In this document: positions 57,088 through 64,000 of the stretch, piece after piece
Numbering within the stretch: position 1 is the first letter of the stretch
Layout: each line of letters opens with the position of its first letter
NCBI GenBank assembly: GCA_945900965.1
Contig: CAMDKM010000013.1
Location: 1 to 64,000 of the forward strand
Direction: 5' to 3'
DNA: 64,000 nucleotides
Origin: Bordetella parapertussis
Lineage (GTDB): Bacteria; Pseudomonadota; Gammaproteobacteria; Burkholderiales; JACQAP01
Program-made: the position numbers and the translations under genes
The notes under the pieces: model-generated
Told to the model about the DNA's origin: nothing
Seen by the model: the letters and a program-made list of their open reading frames with translations, nothing else
The model's database searches: none

Positions 57088-57306
57088 CCCACGTACCCCA
57101 CTAGAATGCTCGAAGGCTTTGATTTCTTGTTGGTTAAAGGGAAACTTCTAGAGATTGTACGATAATTCGGTCAAAAGTATATGATTTTTTTGAAAGTGTC
57201 CCTGGAATATGGGCGGATTCTCGCGCTTATACCCCGGGGAGCACGACGCCTTTGACCTCCCCCTTCCGCAGCGAATAGCGGACAGCCAAAATAACCGCGA
57301 TGGGGC

Positions 57307-57690
57307 CTACCCCAGCCAGATCAGCAACCAAACCACAACAGCATTGACGAGAGCCGCCATAACGGCGGCACTTCCCATATCTTTGGCGCGCTTGGCAAGC
57401 CAGTGATTTTCGAGCGAGACACGGTCAACTGTTGCTTCTACAGCCGAATTCACCAATTCGACGATGAGAATCAACATGACCGAACCAATCATCAGCGCCT
57501 TTCCGGTGCCGGACACCGGGGACCATAATGCAAGCGGGATCAACACCACGGCCAGCCAGACTTCCTGGCGGAAGGCATCTTCATTCCGGTATGCCTCGCG
57601 AAATCCATAAAAGGAGTAAAACATTGCGTTCCAGATCCGGCGAAAGCCTGTTTTGCCTTTGTGCGGACTTTCTATTTTTCCATTATCCAT
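57307..57690 (-). CDS. dgkA: Diacylglycerol kinase DgkA
   Basis: 127 residues, three TMs. Family marks are FRRIWNAMFYSFYGFREAYRNE at the start, EDAFRQE and ELVNSAVEATVDRV. It recycles diacylglycerol in the inner membrane. It overlaps the gcvPB stop by 19 bases. Confidence 0.95.
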   Translation of the reverse strand: MDNGKIESPHKGKTGFRRIWNAMFYSFYGFREAYRNEDAFRQEVWLAVVLIPLALWSPVSGTGKALMIGSVMLILIVELVNSAVEATVDRVSLENHWLAKRAKDMGSAAVMAALVNAVVVWLLIWLG

Positions 57691-59120
57691 CGCAGATTCA
57701 GTTCCCTGGCTGCCTTGACGTCATCAAGGCGCTTCACAACGGTTGAATGCGGAGCGCCCTTGACAAGCGCCGGATTCGCGTAAGCTTCGGCGACGATTTC
57801 GCTCAAGGCCGTAACAAATGCGTCCAGCGTTTCCCGGGATTCCGTCTCGGTAGGCTCGATCAACAAACATTCCGGCACCATCAGCGGAAAATACGTGGTT
57901 GGCGCGTGGAAGCCCTTGTCCAGCAGCCGTTTGGCAACGTCCATCGCGCTCACACCTGTGTGGTCCTTGAGTTTTTTCAGTGTGACCAGGAATTCATGGC
58001 TGGCACGACGGTTGGGAAACGCCAGGTCAAAACCTGCGCGCTGGAGTTTCACCATCAAATAATTGGCGTTCAAGGTGGCAAATTCGGCCACCCTGCGCAT
58101 GCCTTCGCGCCCCAGCATGCGGGCATACACCAGCGCACGCAACAACACGCCGGCATTGCCCGCAAAGGCCGACAGTCGGCCAATCGATTCCGGGCAATCG
58201 CGTTCTTCCAGCAATCGATATTCTTCCTCCTGGCGCACCACCATCGGCACCGGTAAAAATGGCACCAGTCGGGGCGCCACTCCCACCGGCCCTGCGCCCG
58301 GTCCGCCACCTCCGTGGGGTGTCGCAAAGGTCTTGTGAAGATTCATGTGAATGACGTCGAACCCCATATCGCCGGGTTTGACCACGCCGAGAATCGCGTT
58401 AAGGTTGGCGCCGTCGTAGTACAGCAGCCCTCCGGCCTGATGAATAATTTGCCGAATGGTCTCGATACTGCGCTCGAACACGCCCAGCGTGGATGGATTG
58501 GTCAACATCAACCCCGCAGTGCGCTCGCTGACGGCCGCCGCCAGGGCATCCAGCACCACGTTGCCGTTCCCATCGGTAGGTACTTCCTTGACTTCATATC
58601 CACACATGCTGGCCGTGGCGGGATTGGTCCCATGCGCCGCGTCGGGTATGATAATTTCCCGTCTGGCAGTATCGCCGCGCTTGCGATGATATGCGGCGAT
58701 CATCGCCACGCCGGCGAACTCTCCCTGGGCGCCCGCCATGGGAGCCAGGCTCACGGCAGCCATCCCGGTCACTTCACGCAATATTTCCTGAAGTTCGAAC
58801 ATGCAAGCCAGAAAGCCTTGTCCGGTGTGTTCCGGCGCTAACGGATGACGCAGCAGGAACTCCGGCAGCATCGCCAGTTCATTGCAGATCCGCGGGTTGT
58901 ATTTCATTGTGCAGGAACCCAGCGGATAAAAATGCGTGTCGATGGAAAAGTTTCGTTGCGACAGCCGGGTGTAATGGCGAACCGCGTCCAGTTCCGAAAT
59001 TTCCGGAAGGTTTGGCGGTAAGTCGCGTAACAACGAGGCGGGCAAATCCGTCGCTTCCACGGGCGGAAATTGCGCGCAGGCGCGCCGGCCAGGACGCGAC
59101 AGCTCGAAGACCAGCGGCAT
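57672..59120 (-). CDS. gcvPB: Glycine dehydrogenase (decarboxylating) subunit 2
   Basis: 482 residues from the ATG at 59120, with AAGGAG six bases upstream. The PLP lysine is in HMNLHKTFATPHGGGGPG. Other marks are DTHFYPLGSCTMKYNPR and MLTNPSTLGVFE. It is the PLP-binding half of the P-protein in the glycine cleavage system; the P-protein is a single chain in E. coli but split here. Confidence 0.96.
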   Translation of the reverse strand: MPLVFELSRPGRRACAQFPPVEATDLPASLLRDLPPNLPEISELDAVRHYTRLSQRNFSIDTHFYPLGSCTMKYNPRICNELAMLPEFLLRHPLAPEHTGQGFLACMFELQEILREVTGMAAVSLAPMAGAQGEFAGVAMIAAYHRKRGDTARREIIIPDAAHGTNPATASMCGYEVKEVPTDGNGNVVLDALAAAVSERTAGLMLTNPSTLGVFERSIETIRQIIHQAGGLLYYDGANLNAILGVVKPGDMGFDVIHMNLHKTFATPHGGGGPGAGPVGVAPRLVPFLPVPMVVRQEEEYRLLEERDCPESIGRLSAFAGNAGVLLRALVYARMLGREGMRRVAEFATLNANYLMVKLQRAGFDLAFPNRRASHEFLVTLKKLKDHTGVSAMDVAKRLLDKGFHAPTTYFPLMVPECLLIEPTETESRETLDAFVTALSEIVAEAYANPALVKGAPHSTVVKRLDDVKAARELNLRWIMEK

Positions 59121-59156
59121 GTTGCTCTCCTTGGTTGTACGAGCGATAAGTGTCAT

Positions 59157-60512
59157 TCAATGTTTCAAGGCAAGTGCAAAAGCCTCACTACAGGTCTGCA
59201 AATCCTCCGCGGTTTTGGTCTCCGTCGCGCAGACCAGCAAGGCATTGCCCAATTCTGGATAGTCCGAAGAAAGGTCGTATCCACCCAGAATGCTTTGTTC
59301 ACGCATGCTTTCCAGTGCATCTGGCACTGCATGCGGCAGGCGCACGGCCGCTTCGTGGAAGACCGGCGCGTTAAAAACGCGCTCGATTCCGGAAATATTG
59401 TGCAGACACTCTAGTAATGAACTCAGGTTTGCATGACATCGGGTTGCAACGTTTCTCAGTCCCTGGGGACCGAGCATCGCCAGATAAATAGTCGCGGCAG
59501 TCACCGCCAAACCCTGGTTGGTACAAATATTCGACGTTGCCCTGGAGCGCCGAATATGCTGCTCGCGGGCCTGCAAGGTAAGCGTGAAGCCACGCCTGCC
59601 TTCCGTATCGACCGTGGCGCCGACAATTCGGCCCGGCATCTGCCTGACCAGCGCTTGTTTGCAAGCCATGAAGCCAAAGTACGGGCCACCGTTGGCGAGG
59701 GGTACGCCCAAAGGCTGACCTTCACCCACAGCAATGTCCGCCCCATTGCTTCCCCATTGGCCTGGCGGCTTCAACAGCCCAAGCGCTGTTGGATTGACAC
59801 AGCCGATTGCCAAGGCGCCGCGGGAATGGGCCCAATCCACGAGGGGATTCACGTCTTCCAGATTGCCGAAATAATTGGGCTGGGGAATGACCAGTGCGGC
59901 AAACTTATCCTTGCCCTCACGTTCCAGCCACTGCATATCCACTCGGCCGCTATCCAGCGAAAAATCGATTTCCTTTACGCCGATCTGCTGATGCGACACG
60001 ATGCTTTTCACTACCTTTCGGTAGCGCGGATGGACACTTCGGGGCATGAGCACGATGCGCGCGTCCTTGTGGGCACGGACGGCCATGAGTACCGCATCCG
60101 CCAACGCCGACGCCCCGTCGTAAAGACTTGCGTTGGCCACGTCCAGCGCAAGGAGCGAAGTTATCATGCTCTGAAATTCGTAGAGCAACTGCAATGTGCC
60201 TTGACTGGCCTCGGCTTGATAAGGCGTGTACGCGGAATAAAATTCTCCGCGGGTGGCAATTTGCCAAACTGCCGAGGGAATATGATGTTCGTAGGCGCCG
60301 GCGCCGATGAAATTCAAGTACAAGGGGTCGCGACGGGCTCGCTCGCGCATCAGGCGCCCCACAGCCATTTCGCCGATACCGGCCGGCACGGCTGCCATGA
60401 CGCTGCTTTTTAGCGTGCTCGGGATTTCATCGAAAAGGGTTTCCAGATCCGGCACGCCAATTTCGCGGCACATGGCGCGAATATCGTCTTGCGTGTGCGG
60501 GATGAAAGGCAT
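59157..60512 (-). CDS. gcvPA: Glycine dehydrogenase (decarboxylating) subunit 1
   Basis: 451 residues from the ATG at 60512 ([18 protein letters not shown]); the frame is open upstream in gcvH. Marks include [36 protein letters not shown] and SNICTNQGL. It forms the alpha part of the alpha2beta2 P-protein. Seven bases separate it from gcvH. Confidence 0.96.
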   Translation of the reverse strand: MPFIPHTQDDIRAMCREIGVPDLETLFDEIPSTLKSSVMAAVPAGIGEMAVGRLMRERARRDPLYLNFIGAGAYEHHIPSAVWQIATRGEFYSAYTPYQAEASQGTLQLLYEFQSMITSLLALDVANASLYDGASALADAVLMAVRAHKDARIVLMPRSVHPRYRKVVKSIVSHQQIGVKEIDFSLDSGRVDMQWLEREGKDKFAALVIPQPNYFGNLEDVNPLVDWAHSRGALAIGCVNPTALGLLKPPGQWGSNGADIAVGEGQPLGVPLANGGPYFGFMACKQALVRQMPGRIVGATVDTEGRRGFTLTLQAREQHIRRSRATSNICTNQGLAVTAATIYLAMLGPQGLRNVATRCHANLSSLLECLHNISGIERVFNAPVFHEAAVRLPHAVPDALESMREQSILGGYDLSSDYPELGNALLVCATETKTAEDLQTCSEAFALALKH

Positions 60513-60519
60513 GCTGTAG

Positions 60520-60909
60520 TCAGCCGGCTCCGGATCCGACCAGCTTTCCATAGGCGCTTGCATCCAGCAGCCCGCTGAGGTCCGATTTATCTGTGGGTTT
60601 CATGCGAAACATCCAGGTTTCATGAGCAGCGGCATTGATTTTTTCCGGTGCCGAATCCAATTCTCCATTGACCGCCACCACTTCTCCCGACAGCGGCGCG
60701 TAGATATCGGAAGCCGCTTTGACGGATTCCACCACGCCGCAGGCCTCGCCCGCTTTCAGCATCCGGCCGAGCGAAGGGGGCTCGACGAAAACAATGTCGC
60801 CGAGCTGCTCCTGGGCATGGTCGGTAATGCCAACCGTGATGCTGCCATCGTTTTCGAGGCGTACCCACTCATGACTGCTGGTGAATTTCAGTGTGCTCGG
60901 TAATGACAT
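60520..60909 (-). CDS. gcvH: Glycine cleavage system H protein
   Basis: 129 residues. The lipoyl-lysine is K64 in [12 protein letters not shown]. It starts [15 protein letters not shown], a standard H-protein N-terminus. It shuttles the aminomethyl group among P, T and L proteins. The L protein gene is not in the window. Confidence 0.97.
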   Translation of the reverse strand: MSLPSTLKFTSSHEWVRLENDGSITVGITDHAQEQLGDIVFVEPPSLGRMLKAGEACGVVESVKAASDIYAPLSGEVVAVNGELDSAPEKINAAAHETWMFRMKPTDKSDLSGLLDASAYGKLVGSGAG

Positions 60910-60934
60910 CGTTATCTCCTAGCGGCGCTGAAGA

Positions 60935-62023
60935 CTAGGTCAGGGTGACCAAGCTTCGCCCGTGACGAACGAAAGGGTATTTTACCGTTCGGGCCGCAGC
61001 CATCCGATCCCGAATTTTTACCGAGACCGCTTCGTCCTCGCCCGTCCCAAGCGGCAAGCGCGCCAACGCAATGGAGCGTTGCAGCGATGGCGAAAAAGTC
61101 CCGCTAGTTACGATTCCAGACCCGATTGACGACTGCACCTCCTGGTGAGCACGCAATACTCCGCGATCATGCAACACCAGGCCCCGCAGGCAGGTCCTGG
61201 CGGGCCTCGATTCCAATGCCTGCCGGCCGATGAATTCCCGGCTTCCGCGCAGATCGACAGTCCAACCAAGTCCGCTTTCCAGCGGCGTACCCGTTTCATC
61301 GATATCCTGGCCATATAGACACATGCCGGCCTCGAGCCGCAAGGTATCGCGCGCACCCAGCCCCGCCGGCGCCACGCCAACATCCAAGAGCCGATCCCAG
61401 ATAGCGACAGCTTGCTCGCCGGGGAAAATGATCTCGAATCCATCCTCGCCGGTATAGCCCGTACGGGCAATAAAAACTTCTCGCCACTGCACCACGTGGA
61501 ACACCTCCAGCGCGGCACTTGCGGGACGCCACTCCGGGAATGCCTGCCAGACTTTTTTGCGAGCAGTAGGCCCCTGTACGGCAATTATCGCCATATCGCG
61601 CCGCGGCCTGATCTCGGCCCCGGGAAAACGCCGGTCGCGCCACTCGGATATCCAGTCCAAGTCTTTCCCCGCCGTGCCGGCATTGACCACCATCCGAAAA
61701 CGCTCGTTGTCGAGAAAATACACAATCATGTCGTCCAGCACACAACCCTCGGAATTCAGCATGCAGGAATACAGCGCTTTGCCCGGGCTCCGCAAGCGGT
61801 CAACGTCGTTGGCAAGCAGGTAGCGCAGGAGGGCCCGGCTTGGCACGCCTTCGAAATCGACTGCCAGCATATGCGACACATCAAACATGCCGGCGTCGCC
61901 GCGTACGCTGAGGTGTTCCTCGATCTGTGAGCCATAATGCAGCGGCATTTCCCACCCGCCAAAATCGACGAGTTTTGCGCCAAGCCGGCGATGCACAGGG
62001 CTGAGAAACGTCTGCCGGGACAC
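60935..62023 (-). CDS. gcvT: Glycine cleavage system T protein (aminomethyltransferase)
   Basis: 362 residues from a GTG at 62023. Marks are VDFGGWEMPLHYGSQIEEH, GMFDVSHMLAVDFEG, and the GTG start follows an eight-base gap from the DUF3426 gene. It uses tetrahydrofolate to release ammonia. No glycine riboswitch is visible ahead of it, as there is no room; control must lie further upstream. Confidence 0.96.
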   Translation of the reverse strand: MSRQTFLSPVHRRLGAKLVDFGGWEMPLHYGSQIEEHLSVRGDAGMFDVSHMLAVDFEGVPSRALLRYLLANDVDRLRSPGKALYSCMLNSEGCVLDDMIVYFLDNERFRMVVNAGTAGKDLDWISEWRDRRFPGAEIRPRRDMAIIAVQGPTARKKVWQAFPEWRPASAALEVFHVVQWREVFIARTGYTGEDGFEIIFPGEQAVAIWDRLLDVGVAPAGLGARDTLRLEAGMCLYGQDIDETGTPLESGLGWTVDLRGSREFIGRQALESRPARTCLRGLVLHDRGVLRAHQEVQSSIGSGIVTSGTFSPSLQRSIALARLPLGTGEDEAVSVKIRDRMAAARTVKYPFVRHGRSLVTLT

Positions 62024-62031
62024 CGGAATGC

Positions 62032-62838
62032 TCAGGGATAAAAGAGGTATAGCCGATACCCGGCCGCACGCAGCCCGCCGGTTTCGAGAAATAACTGGAT
62101 CGGCAATTCGCGCCCTGCCTCAAACGCCGTTGCTGTGGTCGATTTCCCGAGATACTCCGCAGGTAGAAATATTCGCCGCGCCACGGTCTGGTCCCGGGAA
62201 TCGGTAAGCGTCAATTCGATAGCGGGAAACGCCACTGCCACCGCCGCGCGATTGCGGATGGCCAGCAACAATTCGATTTCGCTGGGTCGCTGAGGATCGG
62301 CCACTCTCAGGTCGGATGATTCAATGTGCAACACGCTGGCGATTGCCGGCAATTCCGCTCGGCAATCCAAAAAATCGCAAACTCTCTGGTATAGGCGGTT
62401 CGAGTCGGGCCAAAGAATAATGAGTTCATGCCGAAACGCAAATGCGGCCTGAGCTCCGAGTGCCAGCAACATGATTAATGACAGCACGAGCCACAGGCCG
62501 TTTCGTTTTGGGAGACTCGCAACGCGAAATTCCCACTCGTACAAACTGGCTGCGGTATCGGAGCGTGCCCACGTTTCAGGCTGGGCGGGCGACTCCGGTT
62601 GTGATTCCTGGAGTAATTTCCCTGGGGCGGACTGGCTGGTGCCTCGTACGATGGGAGCGGAAACACCCGCATTGGGCCCGCTGTATGCGACTTCCGATTC
62701 TTGAGAACTCAAGGTTGCGAAACCATCGAACACGGTCTGGCACTGTCCGCAACGCACTTGCCCGTTCGACGCTTGTAATTGCGACGTGCTTACTCTGAAA
62801 ACAGTCGCACATTGCGGGCAACGGGTGTACAGACTCAT
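62032..62838 (-). CDS. Zinc-ribbon (MJ0042) and DUF3426 membrane protein
   Basis: 268 residues. The N-terminus has the MJ0042 finger (TRCPQCATVFRV and VRCGQCQTVFDG). One TM (LWLVLSLIMLLALGAQAAFAF) splits it, then the DUF3426 domain with CDFLDCRAELP and NRAAVAVAFPAIELTLTD. Function unknown. It overlaps prmA by one base; this pair is common in betaproteobacteria. Confidence 0.92.
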   Translation of the reverse strand: MSLYTRCPQCATVFRVSTSQLQASNGQVRCGQCQTVFDGFATLSSQESEVAYSGPNAGVSAPIVRGTSQSAPGKLLQESQPESPAQPETWARSDTAASLYEWEFRVASLPKRNGLWLVLSLIMLLALGAQAAFAFRHELIILWPDSNRLYQRVCDFLDCRAELPAIASVLHIESSDLRVADPQRPSEIELLLAIRNRAAVAVAFPAIELTLTDSRDQTVARRIFLPAEYLGKSTTATAFEAGRELPIQLFLETGGLRAAGYRLYLFYP

Positions 62839-63704
62839 CAGGATGTGTTGCGTCGGCGACCGGTTAGCAGCGCCCAGCCTTCATCTTCCGCGATGGGGTT
62901 CATTTTGTACCACCGTTCATAGGTTGCCGCCACTTGCTTTGCCTGTGGAACCAGGATTCCCGACAGCACGATATCGCCACCGGGAAGAGTCAATTCGGCA
63001 AGCAGCGGAGCCAGAACCCGCAGGGGGTTGGCGAGAATGTTGGCCACAACAACCTCCGCCGCGATTGGCTTGGGCTGATCAGCGTCCCCAAAATCGACGA
63101 TTACATTATTCCGCGCGGCATTGTCGCGGCTGGTGTTGATCGCTTGCGGGTCGATATCCACACCGACCACCCGACCCGCCCCGAGTTTGGCCGCCGCGAT
63201 GGCAATGATGCCCGATCCGCAGCCGTAATCAATGAGGCTCTTGGGAGCCTGCGGACGGTTGTCCAGCCATGCCAGGCATAATCGCGTCGTAGGGTGAGTA
63301 CCGGTGCCAAATGCCAGGCCGGGGTCGAGAATAATGTTGACGGCATCGGGGTTGGGAATTTGATGCCAGCTCGGAACCACCCAGAGCCGCGGCGATATTC
63401 TCAGTGGGGTAAATTGACTCTGCGTCAATTGCACCCAGTCCCGATCGGCGATCTTTCTTATACGGATTGGCGGCACTGGATGGACGCCTGCCGCCGCGCA
63501 TGCCGCCACCAGCAAAGCGGCGGGCTCGGAAGATTCGTCGAAAGTCGCCTCCAGACAGTTGGATTTGAATGCCAGATCCGGCGAGGGCTCGTTGAATAGC
63601 GGAGATTCGTTGACCGTTCCTGCCAGCGCATCGGTAACGTCCACCGAAAGTGCGCCCAGTTCGATCAGCGCATCGGACAACGCCAGTGCCTGCGCAGCAT
63701 CCAC
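62838..63704 (-). CDS. prmA: Ribosomal protein L11 methyltransferase
   Basis: 288 residues from the GTG at 63704. The SAM fold shows LDPGLAFGTGTHPTTRLCL, DYGCGSGIIAIAAAKLG and VVANILANPL. PrmA methylates L11. The usual N-terminal strand (W-L-x-I-x-I) is encoded upstream of this GTG in the same frame (GWLAIEIRV) but has no ATG/GTG/TTG, so the true start may be a CTG at 63722 or another rare codon. Confidence 0.93.
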   Translation of the reverse strand: MDAAQALALSDALIELGALSVDVTDALAGTVNESPLFNEPSPDLAFKSNCLEATFDESSEPAALLVAACAAAGVHPVPPIRIRKIADRDWVQLTQSQFTPLRISPRLWVVPSWHQIPNPDAVNIILDPGLAFGTGTHPTTRLCLAWLDNRPQAPKSLIDYGCGSGIIAIAAAKLGAGRVVGVDIDPQAINTSRDNAARNNVIVDFGDADQPKPIAAEVVVANILANPLRVLAPLLAELTLPGGDIVLSGILVPQAKQVAATYERWYKMNPIAEDEGWALLTGRRRNTS

Positions 63705-63763
63705 TCTGATTTCAATCGCCAGCCAGCCGATGGCACACCCCCCGATCGCGCAAACAACCGACC

Positions 63764-64000
63764 TTATTTGTTGTACTTGGCGAGTTTCTCTTCCAGATAG
63801 TGAATGCTGGTACCTCCGCGCATGAACTCAGTGTCCAGCATTAGTTCCTGGTGCAGCGGCAGGTTGGTCTGGATTCCCTCAACGATCATCTCCGAGAGCG
63901 CAATCCGCATGCGCGCAATGGCTTGCTCGCGAGTATCTCCGAAGGCAATTACCTTGGCGATCAGAGAGTCGTAATAAGGAGGCACGAAATAGCCGTGGTA
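63764..64000 (-). CDS. accC: Biotin carboxylase, C-terminal end (cut by the window)
   Basis: The last ~78 residues of AccC: YHGYFVPPYYDSLIAKVIAFG, then ARMRIALSEMIVEGIQTNL, and the family end HYLEEKLAKYNK. The rest lies beyond 64000. It is the ATP-grasp subunit of acetyl-CoA carboxylase. Confidence 0.95.
   Translation of the reverse strand, partial: YHGYFVPPYYDSLIAKVIAFGDTREQAIARMRIALSEMIVEGIQTNLPLHQELMLDTEFMRGGTSIHYLEEKLAKYNK

Noticed and set aside
60910-62031. Glycine riboswitch ahead of gcvT
   Set aside because: Only eight bases separate gcvT from the gene before it; there is no room for tandem aptamers.
1-64000. CRISPR array, rRNA operon, prophage or insertion sequence with transposase
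   Set aside because: No regularly spaced repeats, no rRNA sequence and no transposase or integrase motif were seen.

Overview
The window reads as the chromosome of a betaproteobacterium with moderately high GC. The evidence is gene order rather than any single marker: petABC-sspAB, sucCD followed by terC, phoU-ppx, accC-prmA-DUF3426 protein, a Bug-type tripartite tricarboxylate binding protein, a split glycine decarboxylase (gcvPA/gcvPB) and ubiquinone hydroxylase coq7. A periplasmic soxXYZA set implies the ability to handle reduced sulfur. Species cannot be fixed from the sequence alone.

Layout. 0-7.2 kb: a copper/silver efflux operon, cusCBA, with a small exported protein in front; CusB carries a fused CusF domain. 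7.3-11.9 kb: accessory metabolism (alpha/beta hydrolase, MFS carrier, lipocalin-like protein, Bug binding protein, HExxH protein) with an inverted-repeat element. 11.9-20.2 kb (minus strand): a signalling block (kinase with two receiver domains, DAHL histidine kinase, kinase fused to a cyclic-nucleotide-binding domain), then ppx, phoU and rpiA. 20.5-27.8 kb: slt, an SDR protein, a GST, cca, a second GST and a second kinase/cNMP-binding fusion that starts at a ten-C tract. 28-38.9 kb: usp, terC, sucDC, tRNA-Thr, sspBA, petCBA, osmC-like gene, coq7-tusA-rhodanese and a third kinase/cNMP-binding fusion. 39-43.1 kb: bepA-like protease, moaC, soxXYZA. 43.2-57.1 kb: an O-antigen-ligase-like pilin glycosyltransferase, pilA behind a sigma-54 promoter, and a seven-gene minus-strand run: CHASE2 kinase, PP2C phosphatase, FHA protein, CHASE2 adenylate cyclase, cyclic-nucleotide phosphodiesterase, GAF-PilB/GspE ATPase and GAF-HD-GYP protein. 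57.3-64 kb: dgkA, gcvPB-gcvPA-gcvH-gcvT, DUF3426 protein, prmA, accC (cut by the window edge).

How it fits together. The most interesting content is a signalling network, not one gene. The window holds a cyclase that should make cAMP and a phosphodiesterase that should destroy it, side by side. It also holds three Ser/Thr kinases that carry a cyclic-nucleotide-binding domain, two further Ser/Thr kinases (one on a CHASE2 sensor, one fused to receiver domains), one PP2C phosphatase and one FHA reader. These sit with a c-di-GMP phosphodiesterase and type IV pilus genes. The inference is a circuit linking cAMP, Ser/Thr phosphorylation and c-di-GMP to pilus function. No part of that circuit is proven by sequence; the catalytic residues and the gene order are what is seen.
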